DNA of 8,478 nt, from the NCBI GenBank assembly GCA_002346545.1, contig DEAA01000013.1, positions 209,759 to 218,236 on the forward strand, given 5' to 3'. This DNA comes from Acidobacteria bacterium UBA2994 (GTDB lineage Bacteria > Acidobacteriota > Vicinamibacteria > Vicinamibacterales > UBA8438). Below the pieces are notes generated by a model that searched no databases, was not told the origin of the DNA, and saw nothing but the letters and a program-made list of their open reading frames with translations. Position numbers and translations under genes: made by a program. Of the stretch, positions 1-6,213 are shown piece by piece (position 1 is the first letter of the stretch; each line of letters begins with the position of its first letter).

Positions 1-797
1 CCCGCCGCAATGTTCTCAAGGTCGGCCATCAGCTCGCTGGCCCTCTGATAGCGGTCGGTGACGTCGGGCGAGAGGCTCTTCATCACCAGATCGTTGATTT
101 CGCCGGGAATGGCGCTGTTGAGCTGACGGGGCGGATGGACCAGTTCGCCTCGGGCGAGTCGGTCGAGGTCGCTGGGCGCCGGCGTGTCGTAGGGCAGCAC
201 GCCGGTTAGCATCTGATAGACCGTGATGCCGAGCGAGTAGAGGTCCGAGGCGAACACCGCCTCGCCACGGAACTGCTCCGGCGCCATATAGGAAGGGCTG
301 CCGATGATTGTGGTGCCGTGGGCCGCGATCTCCAGAAACCTCGACGTCCCGAAGTCAGCGACCTTGAGCACATCGGCCTTCGAAACCAGCACATTGGCCG
401 GGCGGAGGTCGCGATGGATGATGCCCTGGCCATGTGCATGGGCGACCGCCCGAGTGATCTGTTGTGCGTATCCGAGGGCGCGGTCGACCTCCAGACGGCC
501 GCTGCCGGCGATGACGGTCTCCAGCGTCTCACCAGGCACGTACTCCATGACGATGAAGAAGACATCATCCTGCTTCTCGGCGGTCGTGATCGAGACGATG
601 TTCGGGTGATCAAGGCTGGCAAGCAGGCGGGGTTCGCGCAGCAGCTCGCTGAAGTTCAGGTTTTGCCGGTGGGGGACCTTGAGCGCGACCTGCTTGTCGA
701 GCCAGGTGTCTTCGGCGAGATAGACCGTACCGAAGCCACCGCTGCCTAGGGCCGAGACGATCTTGTATTTGCCGAGGGTGTGGTTCGCGAAGAACAT
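1..797 (-). CDS. Serine/threonine protein kinase, PknB/Hanks type (C-terminus beyond window)
   Basis: This gene encodes a eukaryotic-like protein kinase that would phosphorylate Ser/Thr on unknown targets. The 265 visible residues cover almost the whole kinase domain. They show the glycine loop GSGGFGTVY (18-26), the ATP-anchoring lysine in VALK (K40), the likely helix-C glutamate E55, the catalytic loop HRDLRPANVL (128-137), DFG (148-150) and APE within SYMAPEQF (169-176). The frame stays open to base 1, so the C-terminal part, often a transmembrane segment plus a sensor or TPR region in this family, cannot be seen. The ATG at 797 begins a few residues before the first kinase strand, as is usual. 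No Shine-Dalgarno sequence precedes it, but TATACT lies 13 bases upstream. The catalytic-loop lysine (HRDLK) is replaced by Arg132. The gene is divergent from rsmE across 47 bases. The family assignment is firm; its targets are unknown. Confidence 0.95.
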   Translation of the reverse strand, partial: MFFANHTLGKYKIVSALGSGGFGTVYLAEDTWLDKQVALKVPHRQNLNFSELLREPRLLASLDHPNIVSITTAEKQDDVFFIVMEYVPGETLETVIAGSGRLEVDRALGYAQQITRAVAHAHGQGIIHRDLRPANVLVSKADVLKVADFGTSRFLEIAAHGTTIIGSPSYMAPEQFRGEAVFASDLYSLGITVYQMLTGVLPYDTPAPSDLDRLARGELVHPPRQLNSAIPGEINDLVMKSLSPDVTDRYQRASELMADLENIAA

Positions 798-810
798 GCG
801 AGCGGGGGGA

Positions 811-816
811 AGTATA
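811..816 (-). promoter_or_regulatory. Candidate -10 box (TATACT) for the kinase gene
   Basis: On the minus strand TATACT is followed by 13 bases and then the kinase ATG at 797. A start site about 7 bases after the box would give a leader of only about 7 bases. No TTGACA-like -35 is visible at the expected distance. The box lies within the 47-base divergent gap, 16 bases from the opposite-facing TATACT of rsmE. Confidence 0.5.
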
Positions 817-832
817 GATCAGGACCCGCCGC

Positions 833-838
833 TATACT
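833..838 (+). promoter_or_regulatory. Candidate -10 box (TATACT) for rsmE, leaderless arrangement
   Basis: TATACT is followed by the 6 bases GCCTCC and then the GTG start of rsmE at 845. Transcription starting about 7 bases after the box would begin at the GTG itself, giving a leaderless mRNA. The same box and spacing precede hrcA and the parvulin gene. No clear -35 element is seen. Confidence 0.6.
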
Positions 839-844
839 GCCTCC

Positions 845-1576
845 GTGCCCCCTCGTTTTCATGCCCCCGATCTCTCCGGACCGTCCGAGGTGGTCCGTCT
901 ACCTGCTGAGGAGGGGCGCCACCTAACACGGGTGCTTCGCCTCGGGGAGGGCGCCGAGATAGCGGTGTTCGACGGGCGTGGACATGAGTATCTCGCCCAG
1001 GTTATCTCGGTCGAGGGACAAGTGGTGCGGATTGAGCCCCGCGCTCGGCTGGAACCAGCGGCGGAGCCATCTGTGACCCTGTCGGTGGCGCACGCGCTGC
1101 TCAAGGGGCGGAAGCTGGATGATGTGGTGCGCGACCTGACGATGGTCGGGGTTTCGGTGGTCCAGCCGCTTGAGACTGAACGAGTGGAGACTTGGCCACG
1201 CGATGCCAGCCGGTGGGCACGAATCGCGGTTGCGTCGGCAAAGCAGTGTGGCCGCGCGGTGGTGCCGACGGTCGCTACGTCGCTTCAGTTCCCGACCTAC
1301 CTCCAGGTTGCCGACGACGACGTACGGTTGTTGCTCGCCGAGCCGAGCGCCGCCGTCGACGCCGTAGAGACGCTGAGCCAGCTGTCCGCTGAGCCGCGCC
1401 CCGCGCGGGCGACACTGATGGTTGGACCTGAAGGTGGATGGAGCCCGGCTGAGGTGGCGCTGGCGCGCGACGCTGGGTTTCGGCCGCTGACCCTCGGACG
1501 CCGCACCTGGCGCGCCGATGCCGCCGCGCTCTGCGCGGTGGGGGTGCTGCAATATCTTTGGGGAGACCTTGGCTAA
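845..1576 (+). CDS. rsmE: 16S rRNA m3U1498 methyltransferase RsmE
   Basis: RsmE is a SPOUT-class enzyme that uses S-adenosylmethionine to methylate N3 of U1498 in 16S rRNA on the small subunit. The 243-residue length is normal for the family. The N-terminal PUA-like part includes EEGRHLTRVLRL (22-33). It is followed by the conserved LLKGRKLDDVV (85-95) and then by the SPOUT trefoil-knot signature GPEGGWSPAEVALA (194-207) and GFRPLTLGRRTWRADAAAL (211-229). The usual LRTETA signature reads WRADAA here, a mild variation. The GTG at 845 is chosen because it begins just before the conserved RFHAPDL segment and sits exactly 6 bases after TATACT. Its homologue normally follows prmA on the same strand; here it faces the prmA operon and is separated from it by a hairpin. 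Confidence 0.95.
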   Translation: MPPRFHAPDLSGPSEVVRLPAEEGRHLTRVLRLGEGAEIAVFDGRGHEYLAQVISVEGQVVRIEPRARLEPAAEPSVTLSVAHALLKGRKLDDVVRDLTMVGVSVVQPLETERVETWPRDASRWARIAVASAKQCGRAVVPTVATSLQFPTYLQVADDDVRLLLAEPSAAVDAVETLSQLSAEPRPARATLMVGPEGGWSPAEVALARDAGFRPLTLGRRTWRADAAALCAVGVLQYLWGDLG

Positions 1577-1577
1577 A

Positions 1578-1608
1578 CCGCCAACGCGCGACAGTTTCGC
1601 GTTGGCGG
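1578..1608. terminator. Perfect 11-bp hairpin between convergent rsmE and prmA
   Basis: CCGCCAACGCG (1578-1588) and its exact reverse complement (1598-1608) enclose a 9-base loop. The hairpin fills most of the 37-base gap between the two convergent stop codons, so it probably ends transcripts from both sides. There is no long T-run: on the minus strand the stem is followed only by TTTA, and on the plus strand by GC-rich sequence. It could act as a weak intrinsic terminator or mainly as a 3' end stabiliser. Confidence 0.7.
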
Positions 1609-1613
1609 CGGCC

Positions 1614-2465
1614 CTAGGCTCTGGGCCCTACGGTCCAGACCATGCCGACCCACTCGTCCTCCTGTGCACGCCACGCCAGCGTCGCGGTCTGCGCGTAGGC
1701 TTCGATGACCACGTCGGCCTCCGCGGCGAGGATACCCGACAGCACCATCGAACCGCCCGGGGCGGTGAGCCGGGAGAGCGCGGGCGCGAACCGGGTCAGC
1801 GCTCCGCCGGTGAGGTTGGCGAGCAGGATCGGGACCGAGGGATGGACGAGCCCGTCGATGTCGGCGACCTTCAGGCTGACCTCCCGTTCGAGGCCGTTCT
1901 GGGCCAGTGTCTCCCGCGCCGACGCGATGGCGTCCGGGTCGCGGTCCAGGGCGGTGACATGCCTAGCGCCCAGCCGTGCCGCCGCGACCGCCAGTACGCC
2001 GGACCCCGTCCCCAGATCGATCACCTCGCGTCCCGAGGTCGTCAGCTTCTGGAGTCCGCGGAGCGCTAGCCTGGTGCTAGGGTGGTGGCCGCTCCCGAAT
2101 CCCAGCGCCGGTCGTACCACCACCAGGAACTCACCGGGTGGCAGGGTCTCGGGCCGAGCCCAGGGGGGTGCCACGACGATTCGTCCGGCCCTGACCGCAC
2201 CCAAGGAGGCCTGGCTCCGGGCGGCCCAGTCCTGGTCGTTCACCGTCACTGTGGACATCTGGCAGACTGAGCCCAGGGCCTGTTTAAGGAACGCGAGCGC
2301 GTTATCCCGGCTGGATGAGGTCTGGAAGAACACGCGTACCTGATCGGGGGCTGGCGCGTCGAGAGCGACGGCATCCCATCCGTCTACCAGAGCCGCCACC
2401 TGGTCGAACAGCGACAGGTATTGCTGGCCAGGGCCGTTGATCGCGATGGCCGGATGAGCAGGCAC
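1614..2465 (-). CDS. prmA: Ribosomal protein L11 methyltransferase PrmA (class I SAM methyltransferase)
   Basis: PrmA methylates ribosomal protein L11 using S-adenosylmethionine. From the GTG at 2465 the protein has 283 residues, near the family length. An N-terminal substrate-recognition region (about 1-100) contains the family landmarks DQDWAARSQ (77-85) and RIVVAPPW (95-102). The catalytic domain shows GFGSGHHPSTRLAL (122-135), matching the family's FGTGTHPTT, and the SAM-binding VIDLGTGSGVLAVAAARLGA (148-167). It also has LLANLTGGAL (214-223) where the family usually has VANILAGPL, and LSGIL (242-246). The frame stays open further upstream, but that part lies inside dnaJ and reads as Arg/Ser-rich shadow sequence. 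The GTG lies 4 bases after the dnaJ stop, so translational coupling is likely. The variant motifs make the exact substrate slightly less certain, but the position after dnaJ supports PrmA. Confidence 0.88.
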   Translation of the reverse strand: MPAHPAIAINGPGQQYLSLFDQVAALVDGWDAVALDAPAPDQVRVFFQTSSSRDNALAFLKQALGSVCQMSTVTVNDQDWAARSQASLGAVRAGRIVVAPPWARPETLPPGEFLVVVRPALGFGSGHHPSTRLALRGLQKLTTSGREVIDLGTGSGVLAVAAARLGARHVTALDRDPDAIASARETLAQNGLEREVSLKVADIDGLVHPSVPILLANLTGGALTRFAPALSRLTAPGGSMVLSGILAAEADVVIEAYAQTATLAWRAQEDEWVGMVWTVGPRA

Positions 2466-2469
2466 GGGC

Positions 2470-3603
2470 TTACCCGAAGATGTCTTTGACTCGCTCGAAG
2501 AAGGGGCGGTCCTCGTCCGGGTTACTGGCCATCGGCGTGTCGACACGCTCCGGCATCGTCTGGTCGAGGTCCTCGATGAGCGACTTTTGCTCGCGCGACA
2601 GCTTCTTTGGCACCATGACCTTGACGCCCACGTACAGGTCACCATGACCGCGGCCGTTTACATGCGGCATCCCATGTCCTCGTAACCGGAAGCGGGTATC
2701 CGCCTGCGTGCCTTTGGGAATCTGGATCGTGGCGGCGTCCTTTAGTGTCGGTACCTCGATTTCCCCCCCAAGTACCAGGGTAGGGAAGCTGATCGGCATG
2801 TCGCAGTAGAGGTCGTCGCCCTCGCGGTGGAAGAACTCGTGATCGTTGACATGGACGACCACATAGAGGTCGCCGGGCGGAGCACCGGGACCGCCGTGCT
2901 CGCCTTCGCCGGTGAGACGCAGCCGCTGCGCGCTGGAGATGCCGGGGGGAATCTTCACCGTCAGCTTCCGCTCGCGTCCCACCCGTCCGTGGCCGTTGCA
3001 GGTCTGGCAGGGCTTGGCAATAACGCGGCCGATACCTCCGCACTGCGGGCAGGTCCGGGCGACGGTGAAGAACCCCTGCTGGAAGCGGACCTGGCCGCGC
3101 CCCTGGCACTGGCCGCACTTCTCCGGCGTGCTCCCGGGCGCCGAACCAGACCCGCCGCAGGTGTCGCACTGTTCCTCGCGTGGGATCTGTAGCGTGGTCT
3201 CGGTGCCGGAAGCCGCTTCCTCAAACGAGATCTCGAGGTCGTAGCGGAGATCGGTTCCACGGCGCGGGCCGCGTCGCCCGCCGCCGCTAAACCCAAAGAG
3301 ATCGCCCAGTCCACCTAGGATGTCACCGAAGTCAGCGAACACCGTCGGGTCGAACGGTTGGCCACCCTGGCCACCGGCGCCGACGCCGGCGTGGCCAAAT
3401 TGGTCATAGCGCCTGCGCTTCTCTGGATCGGCGAGCACCGCGTAGGCCTCTGCGGCCTGCTTGAACTTCTCTTCGGCTCTCTTGTCATCGGGATTCCGGT
3501 CGGGATGATACTTGAGCGCCATCTTGCGATAGGCGCTCTTGACCTCCGCCTCGCCGGCGTTCTTCGGCACGCCGAGCACGTCGTAGTAGTCGCGCTGACT
3601 CAC
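2470..3603 (-). CDS. dnaJ: Chaperone DnaJ (Hsp40)
   Basis: DnaJ delivers unfolded clients to DnaK and stimulates its ATPase in the cytoplasm. All class A domains are present in 377 residues. The J domain (about 4-70) has the DnaK-activating HPD at 33-35. A Gly/Phe-rich linker follows (about 71-112). The zinc-finger region has four CxxCxGxG repeats beginning at Cys146, Cys163, Cys185 and Cys199. The C-terminal substrate-binding beta domains run from about 210 to 335. The GTG start at 3603 gives [12 protein letters not shown], the expected beginning of the family. AGGTGG, 7 bases before the GTG, is a good ribosome-binding site. The GTG overlaps the grpE stop as GTGA, and prmA follows 4 bases after the stop. 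dnaK itself is not next to it. Confidence 0.98.
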   Translation of the reverse strand: MSQRDYYDVLGVPKNAGEAEVKSAYRKMALKYHPDRNPDDKRAEEKFKQAAEAYAVLADPEKRRRYDQFGHAGVGAGGQGGQPFDPTVFADFGDILGGLGDLFGFSGGGRRGPRRGTDLRYDLEISFEEAASGTETTLQIPREEQCDTCGGSGSAPGSTPEKCGQCQGRGQVRFQQGFFTVARTCPQCGGIGRVIAKPCQTCNGHGRVGRERKLTVKIPPGISSAQRLRLTGEGEHGGPGAPPGDLYVVVHVNDHEFFHREGDDLYCDMPISFPTLVLGGEIEVPTLKDAATIQIPKGTQADTRFRLRGHGMPHVNGRGHGDLYVGVKVMVPKKLSREQKSLIEDLDQTMPERVDTPMASNPDEDRPFFERVKDIFG

Positions 3604-4181
3604 GCCTTGGCCACCTTCACCATCGCGGCGCGCAGGAGCCGGTCGCGCAGCATGTAGCCCCGTCGCATCTCCTCGACAATCTCACCATCGCGATGGGTAT
3701 CGCTCGGTTCGTGCATCACGGCCTGGTGCAAGTTAGGGTCGAAGTTGGCGCCAAGCGCTTCGATTGGGGCGACCCCGTGGCGTGACAGCAGTTCGAGCAG
3801 CTGCTTGTAGATGATTTCCACCCCGCGACGATAGACCTCGCCGTCGTCGGCCTCGGCGGCCAGCGCTCGTTCGAGATCGTCGACGATCGGGAGCAGGTCG
3901 GCGAGCAGGTCCCGGGCGGCGTGCTCGGCCAGCTCGCGGCGCTCGCGGTCCGTGCGCTTCCGGAAGTTGTCGAACTCGGCTGTGGCTCGCAGTAGCCGGT
4001 CGTAGTAGTCGTCGCGCTGACGCCGGAGCTCGTCGGGCGATGCGGCCGGGGCCTCGTCGCTCGCCGTATCCGTGCCGTCGGGAGGCTGGGCCGCCTGGGG
4101 CTCGGATACCGGTGCCTCGGCGGCGGAGGCCGCCGGCGCGTCGTCCTGTTTAGTCGGTCTCGCTGGGTGCTCGTCTTGCAT
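3600..4181 (-). CDS. grpE: Nucleotide exchange factor GrpE
   Basis: GrpE releases ADP from DnaK and so resets the chaperone cycle. The 193 residues begin with an Ala/Pro/Asp/Glu-rich, probably disordered tail (1-48). The long dimerisation helix follows (about 49-105), including [19 protein letters not shown] (58-76). The C-terminal beta-wing domain carries the family signature: [10 protein letters not shown] (146-155), then [19 protein letters not shown] (166-184) and AMVKV (186-190). The ATG at 4181 lies inside the end of hrcA, an overlap of 32 bases, and the stop overlaps the dnaJ start by 4 bases, so expression is probably translationally coupled. No strong Shine-Dalgarno sequence precedes the ATG. 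The acidic, low-complexity N-terminus is common in GrpE and need not have a specific role. Confidence 0.97.
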   Translation of the reverse strand: MQDEHPARPTKQDDAPAASAAEAPVSEPQAAQPPDGTDTASDEAPAASPDELRRQRDDYYDRLLRATAEFDNFRKRTDRERRELAEHAARDLLADLLPIVDDLERALAAEADDGEVYRRGVEIIYKQLLELLSRHGVAPIEALGANFDPNLHQAVMHEPSDTHRDGEIVEEMRRGYMLRDRLLRAAMVKVAKA

Positions 4182-5256
4182 CGTCTGCCGATGGGGTGGA
4201 ATGACCGACCAGGACCCGGCTCACGGCCTGTGACACGCTGTCGACGGCGGCAATAGCCCGCGAGTAGCGCATGCGACGAGGGCCGATGACGCCGACGGTC
4301 CCGGTTTGCCGTCCGTCGAAGTAGGTTGAGGCGATCAAACTGAATGGTTGGAGGTCGGCCGACGAGTGCTCAGTGCCGATCACTACGGTGAGTCCGTCGG
4401 TTCCGAGATATTCGCCTAGCAGGCGGACTAGCCGATGCTTCTCCTGCATCATCGAGACCAGAGTCCGCATCGTGGCGACCTGCGCCGAGCCGTCATCGAT
4501 CGATACCTCGTCGAACAGAAACGTGACGCCTTCGATGAACACATTGTCGCGTGGCACCATATCTTCGAGGGTCGAGCTGGCAAGGCGGAGCGATCGGGAT
4601 AGCAGCTCGTCGTAGAGCACCTGCTCCTGGCGCAGGCGCTCAATGACCTCCGCGTGCACGTCTCCGAGCGTTCGACCGCGGAACTTCCGATTCAGATAGT
4701 TCGCTCCCTGCTCGAGTTCACGCCGGCCGATCGGCTCGCCAATATCGACCACCTTGTGACGGACCTGCTGGCCCTGGGCGGTCACGAGGACGAGGATGCG
4801 GGTGCCCTCGAGCGGCACGAATTCGATGTGTTCGAATCCTGCCATCTCGTTGGTGGGAGCCAGGGCGAACCCCAGGTGGTGTGAGACTCGCGAGAGCTCG
4901 TGGGACACGTTGGACAGCACGCCAGAGACCGAGCCCGCCTGGCGAAGGCGCGCCTCGACCTCCGAGGTGGACCGGGTGGCGTGGCGGTGTTCGAGGAGCA
5001 GGTCCACGTAGCATCGATAACCCAGGTCGGTCGGGACTCGACCGGCCGAGGTATGGGGCTGGTTGACGTAGCCTGATTCCTCAAGGCTGGCCAGGATGTT
5101 CCGGACCGTGGCCGAGGAGAGACCAAAGCCTCCGTGCTCCGCCAGCCGCCGGGACGACACTGGGCTGCCGTGGTTGATGTATTCCTGGATGAGCGCCGCG
5201 AGTACTCGACGGCTGCGGTCGGGGAGCGAGCCCGCCGCTGACTTCCGAGACAACAC
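4150..5256 (-). CDS. hrcA: Heat-inducible transcription repressor HrcA
   Basis: HrcA represses heat-shock operons by binding CIRCE operators and is typically kept active by GroEL. From the GTG at 5256 it has 368 residues, slightly longer than most relatives. The N-terminal winged helix (about 10-80) contains SSATVRNILASLEESGYV (47-64) and HTSAGRVPTDLGYRCYVD (68-85), both diagnostic. A GAF-like and inserted dimerisation region follows. The C-terminal DGLTVVIGTE (287-296) and TVGVIGPRRMRYSRAIAAVD (320-339) are also typical. The frame is open further upstream, but that stretch is Pro/Arg-rich with no family similarity, crosses the promoter and reaches back into xdhC. The GTG is chosen because TATACT ends exactly 6 bases before it. 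HrcA is first in the hrcA-grpE-dnaJ-prmA operon. I could find no CIRCE repeat in front of it. Confidence 0.96.
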   Translation of the reverse strand: MLSRKSAAGSLPDRSRRVLAALIQEYINHGSPVSSRRLAEHGGFGLSSATVRNILASLEESGYVNQPHTSAGRVPTDLGYRCYVDLLLEHRHATRSTSEVEARLRQAGSVSGVLSNVSHELSRVSHHLGFALAPTNEMAGFEHIEFVPLEGTRILVLVTAQGQQVRHKVVDIGEPIGRRELEQGANYLNRKFRGRTLGDVHAEVIERLRQEQVLYDELLSRSLRLASSTLEDMVPRDNVFIEGVTFLFDEVSIDDGSAQVATMRTLVSMMQEKHRLVRLLGEYLGTDGLTVVIGTEHSSADLQPFSLIASTYFDGRQTGTVGVIGPRRMRYSRAIAAVDSVSQAVSRVLVGHSTPSADDARRAPSETD

Positions 5257-5262
5257 GCTTGC

Positions 5263-5268
5263 AGTATA
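5263..5268 (-). promoter_or_regulatory. Candidate -10 box (TATACT) for the hrcA-grpE-dnaJ-prmA operon
   Basis: On the minus strand the sequence TATATACT is followed by GCAAGC and then the hrcA GTG at 5256. The spacing equals that of rsmE, which predicts a leaderless transcript. The 64-base gap after xdhC contains neither a recognisable -35 (the nearest candidate at 17-bp spacing is TGAGTC) nor a CIRCE inverted repeat. Confidence 0.6.
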
Positions 5269-5320
5269 TAGGACGACCCTGCCACGACTCACGCCGGGTC
5301 GGCCGCTTGGGTGCGCGGAG

Positions 5321-6187
5321 CTAGCCTGAGACCGCGGTTTCGGGGGTGGTCGGTGGTGCCCACCGCAGAGATTGGGCCGGTCTGTCGGCGTCGGCAGCGG
5401 GGACGCCAAGCTTGCCGTACTTCACCGCGATCAACTCGGCCAGGATACTGATGGCGATCTCTTGTGGCGTTACCGCTCCGAGATCGAGCCCCACCGGGGC
5501 GTGCACCTGTTGCAGCTGTTCTGTCGCGATTCCCTCGGCTTCCAGCGCCTCGTAGATCCGGGCTACTTTGGCCCGACTACCGATCAGCCCTAGATAGCGA
5601 AGTGTCTTCGGCGCCAGTGCCCGCAGCGCGTCGAGATCGTGCCGGTGTCCGCGCGTCAGGATCACCGCATAGGCGTGGGACGGGAGCTCGGCCGCGGCTA
5701 GCCAGGTCGGGATGTTGTCGATAACGATCTCCTCGGCATACGGAAACCGCTCGGCATTGGCAAACTTCTCGCGGTCGTCGATGACGTGCAGCTTGAATCC
5801 GACCGTGTGGGCGACTTCGGCCAGGTGATAGGCCACGTGCCCGCCACCGACGAGATAGAGGGCGGGCGCCGGCTCGAGAGGTTCGATGTAGACCTCCATT
5901 TGTCCCCCGCAGATCAAACCGGAATCCTCTGCCAGGTCGTCGGATAGTTCGTATTTGGCGGTCATCGGCTGGCGGGTCTGGATGGCCGTTCTCGCCTTCA
6001 GCGAGGCTTCGTTCTCGTAGCAGCCCCCACCGATCGTGCCCACGATCCGCCCGTCGGGGTAGACGAGCATCTTGGCTCCCACCCGCTGTGGAGTCGAACC
6101 TTGTGCCCGGATAATGGTCACCAGTGCGGCCTGTTCGCCCCGCTGCAGTGCCGCGGCGACCGCCTCGAAGACGTCTTCGTTTCGCAT
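5321..6187 (-). CDS. XdhC/CoxI family protein, molybdenum cofactor insertion chaperone
   Basis: Proteins of this family bind molybdenum cofactor, help to sulfurate it and insert it into xanthine dehydrogenase or aerobic CO dehydrogenase-type enzymes. The 288 residues show the N-terminal XdhC motifs GSTPQRVGAKM (30-40), GTIGGGCYENEA (50-61) and LICGGQMEVY (91-100). The C-terminal Rossmann domain follows, with YLVGGGHVAYHLAEVA (111-126), GLIGSRAKVARIYE (200-213) and HAPVGLDLGAVTPQEIAISI (229-248). Cys56 and Cys93 are the conserved cysteines expected to matter for cofactor handling. The ATG at 6187 has a weak GAGAG upstream. The gene starts 26 bases after the parvulin stop with no visible promoter of its own, so the two are probably co-transcribed. 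No molybdenum hydroxylase gene is in the window, so the client enzyme must be elsewhere. The family call is firm; the exact partner is unknown. Confidence 0.93.
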   Translation of the reverse strand: MRNEDVFEAVAAALQRGEQAALVTIIRAQGSTPQRVGAKMLVYPDGRIVGTIGGGCYENEASLKARTAIQTRQPMTAKYELSDDLAEDSGLICGGQMEVYIEPLEPAPALYLVGGGHVAYHLAEVAHTVGFKLHVIDDREKFANAERFPYAEEIVIDNIPTWLAAAELPSHAYAVILTRGHRHDLDALRALAPKTLRYLGLIGSRAKVARIYEALEAEGIATEQLQQVHAPVGLDLGAVTPQEIAISILAELIAVKYGKLGVPAADADRPAQSLRWAPPTTPETAVSG

Positions 6188-6213
6188 CGTGCTCTCGTAT
6201 GCCGGCGGCCGGC

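Noticed and set aside
318..749. A 143-codon plus-strand frame within the kinase gene
   Set aside because: It is a shadow of the kinase coding strand, which carries every conserved kinase motif in the right order.
923..1552. A 209-codon open frame antisense to rsmE
   Set aside because: It is Arg/Pro/His-rich with no recognisable motif and lies opposite a clear RsmE. Long antisense frames are expected in GC-rich coding sequence.
2466..2645. An upstream extension of the prmA frame into dnaJ
   Set aside because: The extra residues are Arg/Ser/Thr-rich, unlike any PrmA, and overlap well-conserved dnaJ. The GTG at 2465, just after the dnaJ stop, is the sensible start.
4366..4379. GAGTGCTCAGTGC, resembling one arm of a CIRCE operator
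   Set aside because: It lies deep inside the hrcA coding sequence, lacks the second arm at 9-base spacing, and is not near a start.
5257..5409. An N-terminal extension of hrcA upstream of the GTG at 5256
   Set aside because: It would cross the promoter and part of xdhC, and its sequence is Pro/Arg/Ser-rich without family similarity.
6201..6213. Small GC palindrome GCCGG-N3-CCGGC between the parvulin and xdhC genes
   Set aside because: A 5-bp stem in GC-rich sequence is easily due to chance, has no T-run, and is not repeated elsewhere as far as I can see.
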